NCBI GenBank assembly: GCA_005883765.1
Contig: VBAQ01000001.1
Coordinates: forward strand, 1-50,201
Reading direction: 5' to 3'
DNA length: 50,201 bases
Source of the DNA: Bacteroidota bacterium
Lineage (GTDB): Bacteria > Bacteroidota > Bacteroidia > Chitinophagales > Chitinophagaceae
In this document: piece after piece, positions 16,715 through 25,165 of the stretch
Position numbering within the stretch: position 1 is the first letter of the stretch
Layout of the letters: every line of letters begins with the position of its first letter
Made by a program: the position numbers and the translations under genes
Notes under the pieces: model-generated
What the model saw: the letters and a program-made list of their open reading frames with translations, nothing else
Told to the model about the DNA's origin: nothing
The model's database searches: none

Positions 16715-16955
16715 TAAACCGTTTAAATCTGGCGACTCTCTCTTCAAAGGCGGAGTACTATGGCCATTTGGTATCAACTCAATTTGAAAATCAAATTCAA
16801 TTCAGCTATGGTGTCTGTAGCGAAGGCCCTCCGACAACGCTCATTGTTAAGTGGCCAATATCCGGGTGAGTTTTTTCTTCGAATCAAAAAACTTCACTTA
16901 AATTTCTGACGGAGCATTTCAGTCCTTAATAATAATAAAACAATTGTCCGATCTC

Positions 16956-18245
16956 ATGCGCCTTACCAGGATAGTCAATTTTTCGTTTATCAATATTGTA
17001 TCGATGGCCCAGCCAAGGACTGACAGTCTCCTAAGTTCTATCCTTGCCAGTAATCACAATGGGATTTTTCAGCAGGTTCTGCACGATCCTAAAACTTATC
17101 GATTACAAATCATCTATACAGAAATTAACCGGGACAAACGCAATAAACCAACATTTAAAAATTACTTTTTCAATTATGATCCCGATTTCTATTTCAACCC
17201 GGCTTCCACCGTCAAACTTCCATTGGCATTTCTCTCCCTGGAAAAATTGAATCGGATGCACATCCGGGGAGTGACAAAGTATACTGCAATGCAGTTTGAC
17301 AGCAGTTATGAACAACAGGTAAAATTGTACAAAGACAGTTCGTCGGAAAATTATCTTCCGTCTATCGCACATTTTATCCGCAAAGCTTTTTTGGTGAGCG
17401 ACAATGATGCTTATAATCGCATGTACCAGTTTGTCGGGCAGCAAACCATCAATACATCGTTGCATGATAAAGGCTATCAGGATATCCGAATCACCAGGCA
17501 GTTCAAAGGGTTTACGCCCGAGCAGAACCGGAACACCAACCAGGTCAGATTTATCCGCGACGACGGCAATTTAATTTACCTGCAACCTGCAGCGTACAAT
17601 CCTGACTCATTTTATTTTCCACACGAAATCAGGATCGGTAAGGCCTATTACAATCGTGATGATAGCCTCGTGCATGAGCCGATCGATTTTACTTATGCCA
17701 ATAATCTCTCCATTGGGGATCTGCAACAATTGCTGCAGTCGGTGTTATTTCCTTCGTCTGTGCCAAGGAAACAGCGGTTCGACTTTTCTAAGGATGATTA
17801 CAAATTCTCATACCGATATCTTTCTCAATATCCGTCTGAGACTAATTTTCCGAAGTATGACACGACGAAATATTTTGATAGCTACGTAAAATTTTTCTTC
17901 AAATATGGCTCTCACGCGATCCCGGCGTACGTTCGCATTTTTAACAAGGTAGGGTGGGCGTACGGTTTTTTAACCGATGTATCATACGTGGCAGACTTTA
18001 AAAATAAAGTTGAATTTATGCTGACTGCAACGGTGTATGTGAATAGTGATGGCATCTTAAACGATGACAAATATGATTACGATAGCATAGGGTATCCTTT
18101 CATATACGAGTTGGGACAGACAATTTATAATTACGAATTAAAGCGAAACCGCCGTTACTCACCAGGCCTCTCCCGGTTTCAAATCGGCTACGAAAAAAGA
18201 GATCCGAAGGACAATCGACCGGTCATTCACGATGTCGATAATTAG
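16956..18245 (+). CDS. Class A beta-lactamase-like serine hydrolase, exported
   Basis: A 429-residue protein with a weak signal peptide (MRLTRIVNFSFINIVSMAQ) and the active-site text of the penicillin-binding/class A beta-lactamase fold. The SxxK motif is STVK at residues 84-87 (FNPASTVKLPLAFLSLEKL), and the SDN motif is at 148-150 in FLVSDNDAYNRMYQFVG. The third motif appears as KVG (about 331-333, IFNKVGWAYGFLTDVSYV), not the usual KTG or KSG. The spacing from SDN to KVG, about 180 residues, is far longer than in true class A enzymes, so there is a large insertion. A beta-lactamase or peptidoglycan-related role is possible, but the substrate is unknown. The reading frame is open to a TTG at 16944; the ATG at 16956 is preferred. 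Confidence 0.78.
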   Translation: MRLTRIVNFSFINIVSMAQPRTDSLLSSILASNHNGIFQQVLHDPKTYRLQIIYTEINRDKRNKPTFKNYFFNYDPDFYFNPASTVKLPLAFLSLEKLNRMHIRGVTKYTAMQFDSSYEQQVKLYKDSSSENYLPSIAHFIRKAFLVSDNDAYNRMYQFVGQQTINTSLHDKGYQDIRITRQFKGFTPEQNRNTNQVRFIRDDGNLIYLQPAAYNPDSFYFPHEIRIGKAYYNRDDSLVHEPIDFTYANNLSIGDLQQLLQSVLFPSSVPRKQRFDFSKDDYKFSYRYLSQYPSETNFPKYDTTKYFDSYVKFFFKYGSHAIPAYVRIFNKVGWAYGFLTDVSYVADFKNKVEFMLTATVYVNSDGILNDDKYDYDSIGYPFIYELGQTIYNYELKRNRRYSPGLSRFQIGYEKRDPKDNRPVIHDVDN

Positions 18246-18302
18246 TATCGAAAGCTCATCTATTTCGGGGAATTTTTCGCTGGGGCCAACGGTCGAGGAA
18301 CT

Positions 18303-18377
18303 GATGCGTGACGCATCGTTTTCTCCCAGGACGCTAAGGGATAGGCATAAAATATTAACAACTGTTGAGAAACAGTT
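18303..18377 (+). promoter_or_regulatory. Two dyad symmetries upstream of the SWIB gene
   Basis: GATGCGT and ACGCATC (18303-18317) form a 15-base near-perfect palindrome with one central base, followed by GTTTT. AACTGTT (18360-18366) and AACAGTT (18371-18377) form a 7-bp stem with loop GAGA. The first could be a weak terminator of the preceding gene. The second, 75 bases before the SWIB start, could be an operator or leader hairpin. Confidence 0.4.
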
Positions 18378-18451
18378 TGACGTATGAGAAATAGTACTAT
18401 ATTCATCTTTAATTTACCAATACTCCCATTCAAATTCTAAAATCTAAAAAC

Positions 18452-18817
18452 ATGGCAACGAAAAAAGCAAAGAAGGCAACAAAGAAAGTTGCTAAGAAAG
18501 CTAAACCAAAAAAAGCTGCACCTAAAAAGGCCGCTAAAAAAGCAGCCCCAAAGAAAAAATCGGCCCGTAAACCCAATCCTGCATTTATGAAGCCACTTAT
18601 GCCTAGTGGGGAACTGGCAGCGGTGATCGGAAACAAACCAGTGCCTCGCACTGAAGCGGTGAAAAAAATGTGGGACTACATTAGATCAAATAAGTTACAA
18701 GATTCCAAGAACAGGCGAATGATCAATGCCGACAATAACCTGAAGCCAGTGTTTGGTGGCAAAAGCCAGGTATCCATGTTTGACATGGCTAAACATCTTT
18801 CAAAGCACTTGAAATAA
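18452..18817 (+). CDS. SWIB/MDM2 domain protein with lysine-rich histone-like tail
   Basis: A 121-residue protein in two parts. Residues 1-42 are almost only Lys, Ala and Pro in repeated KKA/PKKA blocks, like a histone H1 C-terminal tail. Residues 45-121 read as a SWIB (MDM2-like) domain: MKPLMPSGELAAVIGNKPVPRTEAVKKMWDYIRSNKLQDSKNRRMINADNNLKPVFG, then MFDMAKHLSKHL. SWIB domains are best known from eukaryotic chromatin remodelling and from chlamydial proteins linked to nucleoid or topoisomerase function; stand-alone copies occur in some Bacteroidota. DNA binding through the tail is inferred. It is followed by an intrinsic terminator, so it is probably monocistronic. Confidence 0.9.
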   Translation: MATKKAKKATKKVAKKAKPKKAAPKKAAKKAAPKKKSARKPNPAFMKPLMPSGELAAVIGNKPVPRTEAVKKMWDYIRSNKLQDSKNRRMINADNNLKPVFGGKSQVSMFDMAKHLSKHLK

Positions 18818-18840
18818 AATTACGATTGCATAAAGATTAC

Positions 18841-18863
18841 GGGCATCGGGCGATGCCCTTTTT
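18841..18863 (+). terminator. Intrinsic terminator of the SWIB gene
   Basis: GGGCATC (18841-18847) pairs with GATGCCC (18852-18858) around a 4-base loop, followed by five T residues. It separates the SWIB gene from the convergent cation exporter gene that ends at 18869. Confidence 0.85.
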
Positions 18864-18868
18864 ATTTT

Positions 18869-19756
18869 CTACAGGGATCTTTCAAGTTCTATTGTACTGT
18901 GGTGAATATTGTGGTGAAGCAATTCGTGTTTGATTCTATCGACAACGGTAAGCTTTTCATCAAAACTCAATTCCTCATTTACTATTACGTGGGCTGTCAA
19001 CGCATTTTCTGTTGTGCTTAACGGCCACACATGCACATGCTCCACTCTTTTTACATCTTTTATTTTTAAAATGACATTTTTTATTTTCTCGAGCTCGATA
19101 CCTGAGGGAACCGCATCTATCGTCATTCTAAAACTGTCTCTAAGGAGTCTCCATGTACTTAATAATATTACTATCATTATTACCAGGCCTATTGTTGGGT
19201 CAAGCCAGTACCATGTTGTATAATGAATAAGGATACCTCCAAGTACGACGCCAATTGAAACGAGGGCGTCGGCCAATAAATGTATGTAAGCGCTTTTTGC
19301 ATTTAGATCTCGTTCTCTATGCCGGTAAAACAACGATGCAGATATGCCATTCACGAGAATTCCGATACCCGCTATCCATGCAATAATGCTGCCCTCAACT
19401 TTTTGAGGATGAAACAACCTGGTTACGGATTCAAAACCCAGGATCCCAATAGCGATCAGTAAAATAACCGCATTGACAAGTGCAGCCAAAACTGTAGTTT
19501 TTTTAAAGCCATACGTATAGATTGAGCTTGATTTCTTTTTTGCGATCCAGAATGCAGCCAATGACAACGCGAGGCTTGCTACATCACTGGCATTGTGGCC
19601 TGCATCCGTTAGTAGCGCAATTGAATTATAAACCAAACCCGCAATGACTTCTGCAAAAACAAAGGCAAGATTCAAACAGATTCCCGCAATGAATGCTTTG
19701 CGGTTGCTTAGTTCAAAATGATGATTGTGGGCGTGATGATCATGTTCGTGTGCCAT
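18869..19756 (-). CDS. Cation diffusion facilitator family metal exporter (CzcD/ZitB-like)
   Basis: A 295-residue inner-membrane antiporter of the CDF family, which exports Zn2+ (or Co2+, Cd2+) in exchange for protons. The histidine-rich N-terminus MAHEHDHHAHNHHFEL precedes six transmembrane segments. LLTDAGHNASDVASL in TM2 and HLLADALVSIGVV in TM5 carry the paired metal-site residues (HxxxD, HxxxD). The C-terminal cytoplasmic domain has VEHVHVWPLSTTENALTAHV and ends HHSTIELE. The frame is open to 19840, but a -7 box at 19772-19779 lies between, so the ATG at 19756 is the start. It is divergent from the WYL regulator. Confidence 0.9.
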   Translation of the reverse strand: MAHEHDHHAHNHHFELSNRKAFIAGICLNLAFVFAEVIAGLVYNSIALLTDAGHNASDVASLALSLAAFWIAKKKSSSIYTYGFKKTTVLAALVNAVILLIAIGILGFESVTRLFHPQKVEGSIIAWIAGIGILVNGISASLFYRHRERDLNAKSAYIHLLADALVSIGVVLGGILIHYTTWYWLDPTIGLVIMIVILLSTWRLLRDSFRMTIDAVPSGIELEKIKNVILKIKDVKRVEHVHVWPLSTTENALTAHVIVNEELSFDEKLTVVDRIKHELLHHNIHHSTIELERSL

Positions 19757-19771
19757 ATATTTCTTCAGGAA

Positions 19772-19779
19772 CAAAAATA
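19772..19779 (-). promoter_or_regulatory. -7 box of the cation exporter gene
   Basis: The minus strand reads TATTTTTG, a perfect TAnnTTTG box 16 bases ahead of the ATG at 19756. The mRNA leader would be only about ten bases, which supports the shorter protein start. Confidence 0.55.
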
Positions 19780-19866
19780 AAGAGAAAAAATTCTGAGCTG
19801 CGAAGAGTAAAAAAACATGCAGATACTCTGCAAACGCCACAAAGGGAATTATCTTTATGATTGCGT

Positions 19867-20835
19867 ATGAACCGCATTGATCGCTTAGCCGCCATTCTTA
19901 TACAGTTGCAATCAAGACGCCTGGTAAAGGCGCAGGATATTTCGGAAAAATTTTCCATCAGCCTGCGCACGGTTTACCGTGATGTGCGTGCCCTGGAAGA
20001 AGCGGGAGTGCCGGTAATTGGTGAAGCAGGAACCGGTTACAGGCTCATGGATGGTTATAAACTGCCACCAGTGATGTTTAACCAAGATGAGGCTTCAGCA
20101 TTGCTCACTGCCGCCAAGCTGGTCCAGTCAAAAACAGATGCAGGCATATCCAAGCATTATATTTCAGCGCTTGATAAGATCAGGGCAGTGCTCAGGCTTT
20201 CTGAAAAGGATCATATTGAAGAAATTGATGACCATATTGCCGTGATGACGCACCCCGCTATTATGCATCAGCCACAGACGGAATTGCATCTTCAACCCCT
20301 TCTAAAGTCGATCGGCACTTCTTCTGTCATCGAAATAAATTATACTTCCCTTGAAAAAAATGAAACTACCAGACGCAAAGTAGAACCAGTAGGCATTTAC
20401 TACCTCGGCAACCACTGGTATCTCGTCGCATTTTGTCAATTAAGAAACGACTACAGAAATTTTCGGACTGATAAAATTGACAAGCTGGTCATTACTGACG
20501 AAACAATTTCAAAAATTCATCCCTCGCTGCAGAGTTTCATTTCCCAGATGTCCGTCGAGCGCCAGGTTCAGCAGGTCATTATTGATGTCGAAGCTGATGT
20601 TGTGAAATACCTGGGCGAACAGAAATATTATAATGGTTTTGTGAAGGAGGAAAGGTCAGGTGATCATGTTCGCATGCACTTTTTAAGCGGTTCATTAATG
20701 GGCTTTGCCCGCTGGTTCATGTTGTTTGGCGATCATGCCAAAATTGTCGAGCCCGTAGCGTTAAATGAGATGGTGGCCAACATTGCCGAAAATACTTTGA
20801 AAAAAATTGAAGAAACTCAACTGCTGCTGACATAG
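19867..20835 (+). CDS. YafY-like transcriptional regulator (HTH plus WYL domain)
   Basis: A 322-residue regulator. The N-terminal winged helix-turn-helix is RIDRLAAILIQLQSRRLVKAQDISEKFSISLRTVYRDVRALEEAGVPVIGEAGTGYRL (about residues 3-60). The WYL domain lies at about 135-210 (VIEINYTSLEKNETTRRKVEPVGIYYLGNHWYLVAFCQLRNDYRNFRTDKI), followed by a WCX-type C-terminal domain. Such proteins sense a ligand, often a nucleic-acid-derived one, through WYL and repress or activate neighbours. It lies 43 bases ahead of a DinB-family gene, a common pairing, and is divergent from the cation exporter. A TTG at 19861 would add two residues. Confidence 0.9.
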   Translation: MNRIDRLAAILIQLQSRRLVKAQDISEKFSISLRTVYRDVRALEEAGVPVIGEAGTGYRLMDGYKLPPVMFNQDEASALLTAAKLVQSKTDAGISKHYISALDKIRAVLRLSEKDHIEEIDDHIAVMTHPAIMHQPQTELHLQPLLKSIGTSSVIEINYTSLEKNETTRRKVEPVGIYYLGNHWYLVAFCQLRNDYRNFRTDKIDKLVITDETISKIHPSLQSFISQMSVERQVQQVIIDVEADVVKYLGEQKYYNGFVKEERSGDHVRMHFLSGSLMGFARWFMLFGDHAKIVEPVALNEMVANIAENTLKKIEETQLLLT

Positions 20836-20855
20836 GGCTGTCACTACCGGGTTGT

Positions 20856-20877
20856 TGCTTTGTGTATAAACAAAGCA
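20856..20877 (+). promoter_or_regulatory. Dyad element abutting the dinB start codon
   Basis: TGCTTTGT (20856-20863) and ACAAAGCA (20870-20877) form an exact 8-bp inverted repeat with a 6-base centre, ending one base before the ATG at 20879. It could be the operator of the WYL regulator encoded directly upstream or an RNA hairpin covering the start. Confidence 0.5.
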
Positions 20878-20878
20878 T

Positions 20879-21376
20879 ATGACATTCATCGAATTCTTTA
20901 AGCAGCAATTTATCGAAGAAGCAGCCACAACACGTAAAATGCTGGCCCGCGTGCCGGACGACAAGTTCGACTACAAGCCTCATCCAAAGAGCATGGACAT
21001 GAAGAGGCTGGCAACACACATTGCCGATCTTCCGGGTTGGATACACATGACTTTAACAACGGATGAGATCGACTTTGCCCAGCCCTACGAACAACCCGTC
21101 ATCAACACTCGTGAAGACTTGATGGCTTATTTTGAAAAACGCTATGAGGATGGCCTCGGTGTGTTGGTAGAAGAAAATGAAAAACTCCTGAGCAAGCCCT
21201 GGACACTCAGAAACGGCGATACCATTTATGCTACCAATCCCAAGATTGAAATCCTCAGGATGTCGTTCAGTCAGCAAATACACCATCGTGCGCAACTAGG
21301 TGTATACCTCCGATTGCTGAATATACCGATTCCGGGCAGTTACGGTCCAAGCGCGGATGAAAATAATTTTAGTTAA
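20879..21376 (+). CDS. DinB family protein
   Basis: A 165-residue four-helix-bundle protein of the DinB/YfiT superfamily. MTFIEFFKQQFIEEAATTRKMLARVPDDKFDYKPHPKSM is the usual first helix and loop. RLATHIADLPGW gives the first metal-binding histidine (about residue 47), and QQIHHRAQLGVYLRLLNIPIPGSYGPSADE gives the C-terminal histidines and the typical ending. The family includes metal-dependent, thiol-related hydrolases and transferases, but most members, including this one, have no known reaction. It is probably controlled by the WYL regulator just upstream. Confidence 0.88.
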   Translation: MTFIEFFKQQFIEEAATTRKMLARVPDDKFDYKPHPKSMDMKRLATHIADLPGWIHMTLTTDEIDFAQPYEQPVINTREDLMAYFEKRYEDGLGVLVEENEKLLSKPWTLRNGDTIYATNPKIEILRMSFSQQIHHRAQLGVYLRLLNIPIPGSYGPSADENNFS

Positions 21377-21548
21377 AGGTTAAACTGGTCACTTATGTTG
21401 ATGCGAGGTTTTATAAAATGGGCGTGTTTTATTATCTCTTCCATTGCCATCGGAATTCTTTGTCCGTCTGGGGAGGACGTCAAATGATGAGATCGTCATA
21501 TTTTGGCTGGCCCCAACTTGAACTATCTGAGCCGCCATACTACAGGTT

Positions 21549-22268
21549 CTATTCAACAACCTGTAAAACTTTTTGATGAACGGGATTTGTTTTATTGTCA
21601 TCACTGAATACCATTTCGGCCTTGGTGATCCATGAAAAACCAAATGACGCAAGAGCGAGAGATTCAAGCCAGAAGACGGGGTGCCACTTTTCTCTTACCG
21701 GTTGACTGACAAAAAATTCAAACATGGCAATACCGGCAATGCATACAACCATGATGATGCCACAAATCAGGTAGACTTTGTTCCGGTTTTTCTTTTGCTT
21801 CGTTGGATGGGGGGCGCTTTTTCTGAAAAGATAAATGGAGAAGAAAATGAAAACGGAGAAAAGGAAGAATGCAAAGACAAAATGTACATAGTGAACAAGC
21901 TGATTCTTACCGGTGGTCGGGCACAATGCAACCCCTAAAGCAAAAGCGCATCCGAAGTTGGCAGCAATGCTATCGATTGCTGCGTAACCTTTATATGAGA
22001 CAAGAAAAAAAGCCAATGAGAACAGCACACCTACGAGGATATCGCCTGCAGTTGAATTATCGTAATAATCGCTGATGGAATACTCGATTTGAAATGAGTT
22101 TTCAGAAATAAGTTTTCCGATGACCAATAGGATAGGCAATAGGATACCGGCGGCGCCGATCAGCATTCTCAGTGTATAATATGGAATGATTTGATCATTA
22201 TCGTTGCCACGTCTTTTTGTTTTAGTGATGGAACCTATTGACATAAATACGGAGTTGATTGTTTCCAA
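21549..22268 (-). CDS. Predicted seven-helix membrane protein, unknown function
   Basis: A 239-residue polytopic membrane protein I cannot assign with confidence. About six to seven hydrophobic segments are visible (MLIGAAGILLPILLVIG, DILVGVLFSLAFFLVSYKGY, NFGCAFALGVALCP, VHFVFAFFLFSVFIFFSIYLF, VYLICGIIMVVCIAGIAMFEFF, FWLESLALASFGFSWITKAEM). The SISDYYDNSTAGDILVGVLF motif before TM2 resembles a pattern seen in several uncharacterised bacterial membrane proteins. It is the last gene of a three-gene operon, starting nine bases after the protease gene ends. Confidence 0.7.
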   Translation of the reverse strand: METINSVFMSIGSITKTKRRGNDNDQIIPYYTLRMLIGAAGILLPILLVIGKLISENSFQIEYSISDYYDNSTAGDILVGVLFSLAFFLVSYKGYAAIDSIAANFGCAFALGVALCPTTGKNQLVHYVHFVFAFFLFSVFIFFSIYLFRKSAPHPTKQKKNRNKVYLICGIIMVVCIAGIAMFEFFVSQPVREKWHPVFWLESLALASFGFSWITKAEMVFSDDNKTNPVHQKVLQVVE

Positions 22269-22277
22269 AAGGAACAG

Positions 22278-24041
22278 TTAGTCCGCCGTCTGGCCTATGT
22301 ATTTATCTGCGACCTGCTTTAGTTCAAGATATAATTGCTTCATCCTGGCCTCTTCTTTATCCATTGCTCTTTGATAGGCATCCATTTTCTTCCTGGTTTT
22401 TCCGCTCGGTGGCACTGATATAGCGCGGGGTGCAGCGTTCTGTTGCATTTGTTGCTGGCCGACACGGACGTCATCTTTTGCTGCATGCTGCTTTCTCCAT
22501 TTTCCCCATTCCCGTTGCAATTTTCTTTCAACTTTCGCATAAGAACCTTCGATGGTCGCAAAGCGCTTTTTAAATTCTTCCAGCTTCACTTCTTGCGGGA
22601 TGGATCTTTTTTGCAGATCATCCAGCATTTGCCGCGCAGCATTTTTGTAGTAATTAATTCCCGACGATACGCCCAGCTCAACCTGGCTGGCTGGTATGCC
22701 GCCGCCCGGTAAATACATGTTGAAATGATAGTTGTTCGTGAACCATTGGGTGAATTTACTTTGCAGGCTGTCTATCGAATAACCGAGAGTTGTTTTCAAT
22801 ACCTCAGTATCAGTGGGAGCGGTGGATGAGTTCTTTCCGCCAGGATCTTTTCTTTTTTTGTACGCATTGAGGATCTGTTCTAACGCATTTTTCTCCTGGA
22901 AGTAAATCATCAGGTGATTGGCCAGCGCATAATTGATGGACGCCTGGCAAAGATTGACATCTTCTCCGCCGTTAAACTGTTGCCAGTTGTAAGAAAAAAG
23001 TTTTACCAGCATTGGCACCACCTGTGCAGTGGCGGACAAGTATTTTTTTTGAAGCTGGTCAATTCTCCAGGTGTTTTTATTGCCGAAGAGCGTATCATTT
23101 TTCCAGTAAGAAACTGAATAGAGCGATGCTAAACCTTCATCAAGCCAGGCAGGTATGTCCCCTAAATCGGTGCGAACGATGAGATGAAACAATTCGTGGT
23201 AAAGCGTACCAAGTGCCTCCGGCGTTGCAATACCAAGCAGGCTGAGGTCGGTCAACAGAGAATATCCATAAACCTCTCCAGGGAGTAAAGCGCCATGAAC
23301 AAGCCTGGCTGTTTTATAAAGACTGATTTCATCAGGCAGCAGGTAAACGGTTATGATCTTGTCGGGAGGCCTGAGGTTGAAGTATTTTACATAAAATGCG
23401 TATGCTCTTTCCAGACTAACAGTAATATCGAGTACCTGGGATCGGGTTATGTTTTGTGACTTGAGCGAGACCAAAATGTAGCGATCGCGTGAATTGACCT
23501 CGTACTCATCAGTAAGAAAACTTCTGATCTTGCTCACTGCGGCGAGCTGTTGATCTAAGCCGAACAACCGACTCTCAAATTGATCCTCTGAAAAACTGCT
23601 ATCGAATTGCATCTTACGATTTTCAGAATTACAATCGTAATGAACCCCGCCCTTCATACTTCCGGAAAAGCCGGCAGAAGGTAATGGAACGGTGAAAATG
23701 TCAAGTGGCTGCGAAACGTTGAAGGCAACCGATTGACAATTTTGGGTCTCGTGCTCAATAAATTTGCGGTTGGACACACTTAGTGCGTAGTGCTGGAGAA
23801 TAGATTCAAGCCATTCTTTTCCTTTTTCCGGGAAGTTATCGAGGCACAAACTTTTACCGATAAAATAATCGATCACTGCGCATTTGCCGTAAACTTTATT
23901 TTGTCTTATGTCCAGAGCTTCCGAAAAAACCTGTCCGTATTTTTTTGCATTTAGTAAGTTGATAAAATGATCCCTGTCGATTTTGTTTTGTGCGAATAGT
24001 GCAGACGAAAACAGGATTGAGATCAACAGAAATTTTTTCAT
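22278..24041 (-). CDS. Exported gluzincin-like metalloprotease, unknown substrate
   Basis: A 587-residue protein with a clean signal peptide (MKKFLLISILFSSALFAQ). The central region has HELFH at residues 282-286 followed by IPAWLDEGLASLY, with the glutamate at about residue 302, the HExxH...E zinc-site arrangement of peptidase MA/M1-like gluzincins. The N-terminal 200 residues show no recognisable domain. The C-terminal 150 residues are charged and probably helical (KRFATIEGSYAKVERKLQREWGKWRKQ) with a Lys/Arg-rich linker. The frame is open to 24074, but the ATG at 24041 gives the signal peptide. It is the middle gene of a three-gene operon between two membrane proteins. Confidence 0.75.
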   Translation of the reverse strand: MKKFLLISILFSSALFAQNKIDRDHFINLLNAKKYGQVFSEALDIRQNKVYGKCAVIDYFIGKSLCLDNFPEKGKEWLESILQHYALSVSNRKFIEHETQNCQSVAFNVSQPLDIFTVPLPSAGFSGSMKGGVHYDCNSENRKMQFDSSFSEDQFESRLFGLDQQLAAVSKIRSFLTDEYEVNSRDRYILVSLKSQNITRSQVLDITVSLERAYAFYVKYFNLRPPDKIITVYLLPDEISLYKTARLVHGALLPGEVYGYSLLTDLSLLGIATPEALGTLYHELFHLIVRTDLGDIPAWLDEGLASLYSVSYWKNDTLFGNKNTWRIDQLQKKYLSATAQVVPMLVKLFSYNWQQFNGGEDVNLCQASINYALANHLMIYFQEKNALEQILNAYKKRKDPGGKNSSTAPTDTEVLKTTLGYSIDSLQSKFTQWFTNNYHFNMYLPGGGIPASQVELGVSSGINYYKNAARQMLDDLQKRSIPQEVKLEEFKKRFATIEGSYAKVERKLQREWGKWRKQHAAKDDVRVGQQQMQQNAAPRAISVPPSGKTRKKMDAYQRAMDKEEARMKQLYLELKQVADKYIGQTAD

Positions 24042-24070
24042 AAAATAAGTTTTGGCTATTAGGACCAGCC

Positions 24071-24817
24071 TCACGGGTGAGCTTTCTTTGCGTCTTCAGG
24101 ATTTATGTGATCAGGATCGCGAACTTTGTCCTTTCCATCAAGTGAATCGATAGCAACTTTATTGAGGCCGCTCTCCTTCCAGTCATCAGCAGGGATGGTT
24201 GTATAATTAAGATAAAGGGGACTATCCTTTACTGCGAATTCGGTTTTCTTTACAATGGTCACGATCATGAGCACGGAACCAAGAAAAGCAAATATAATTC
24301 CCGGTGACGACGATGCTACGCGGAACTTCATTTGTTCTGACATGGATAGGCCAATCTTACTGAGATCCTCCCGGAATTTGGAAATAATGAAGACGGCACC
24401 TACGATTGCCAATATCATTCCGGTGAAAAAGCCTAGATATTTTGTATAAATACCGGACATCATGCTAGCGCCAGCAGCATTATACCTTCTGTTCATGCTG
24501 ATTTCCTCCATGCTTGCCAGTGAAAATAATTTTAAATAAGGGATTTTGCCGTTGATGTTTGAATCTATTTGAAGGGAGGAAGGTGCAGGCAATTCTTTCT
24601 TCAGTATCAGGCCGCTATTCTGGTACACAAAATCTTCAATACGCCGCATCTGCATCGTGGACAGAAAAATAAAAACAGCAATAAGAACGGTTGGCATGGT
24701 AATGATCCATGGCAGAAGATTTCTTTGCCATCTCACTATGACAGCATCTGTTTTTTTGTTCTGCTCCTCTGCGTGTACTGCCGTAACAGTTTCTTTTTCG
24801 AGAGTTGTATATTCCAT
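24071..24817 (-). CDS. Predicted membrane protein, unknown function
   Basis: A 248-residue protein with three apparent membrane segments: NLLPWIITMPTVLIAVFIFL (about 33-52), FFTGMILAIVGAVFII (about 128-143) and SSPGIIFAFLGSVLMIVTIV (about 168-187). The region between the first two (residues 55-120) is probably periplasmic and the tail is hydrophilic and acidic, ending PDHINPEDAKKAHP. I do not recognise the family. It is the first gene of the operon with the gluzincin-like protease (29-base gap) and the seven-helix protein, and could anchor or regulate the protease. Confidence 0.65.
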   Translation of the reverse strand: MEYTTLEKETVTAVHAEEQNKKTDAVIVRWQRNLLPWIITMPTVLIAVFIFLSTMQMRRIEDFVYQNSGLILKKELPAPSSLQIDSNINGKIPYLKLFSLASMEEISMNRRYNAAGASMMSGIYTKYLGFFTGMILAIVGAVFIISKFREDLSKIGLSMSEQMKFRVASSSPGIIFAFLGSVLMIVTIVKKTEFAVKDSPLYLNYTTIPADDWKESGLNKVAIDSLDGKDKVRDPDHINPEDAKKAHP

Positions 24818-25165
24818 AATATTGAGTTAATGGTGCATGAAATATTTTTTGATGGGTGGCGCGTCTAAGCACCAGCTTCGTTGATCAATAAAGAAATTTG
24901 ATCTGCGTACTTATGTTTTGTATTTTCTTAGGGCTACTCCGAAAAAAGGAAGAATGCTATGATTTTGTGACCAGCCACCTGATTCTTTGATGATGTTGAC
25001 TGTGCGATAAATTACAATATGTTCAATTTCCCGCCGTGGAGGTGACTTTGTCCTCACAAAGTAAACAAAGTTGAAATCATCTTGGTACCGTATTTACACG
25101 GATTTTCAATCGTAAGATAAGCTGACTAGGCTACCAACTTTACCGGGGGTTGGTCATCCTCTGTA
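24818..25165. other. Intergenic space with two short dyads, no gene recognised
   Basis: A 348-base gap without a convincing reading frame or RNA. It holds an exact 7-bp inverted repeat, ACTTTGT (25045-25051) and ACAAAGT (25056-25062), and a 6-bp one, ACCAAC / GTTGGT, near 25131-25152, just past the stop of the dehydrogenase. Promoters for the three-gene operon should lie in its left part, but no clear TAnnTTTG box was found. Confidence 0.5.

Noticed and set aside
24818-25165. A possible small RNA or riboswitch in the 348-base gap.
   Set aside because: Only two short dyads are visible, with no recognised RNA motif, terminator tract or promoter box to define a transcript.
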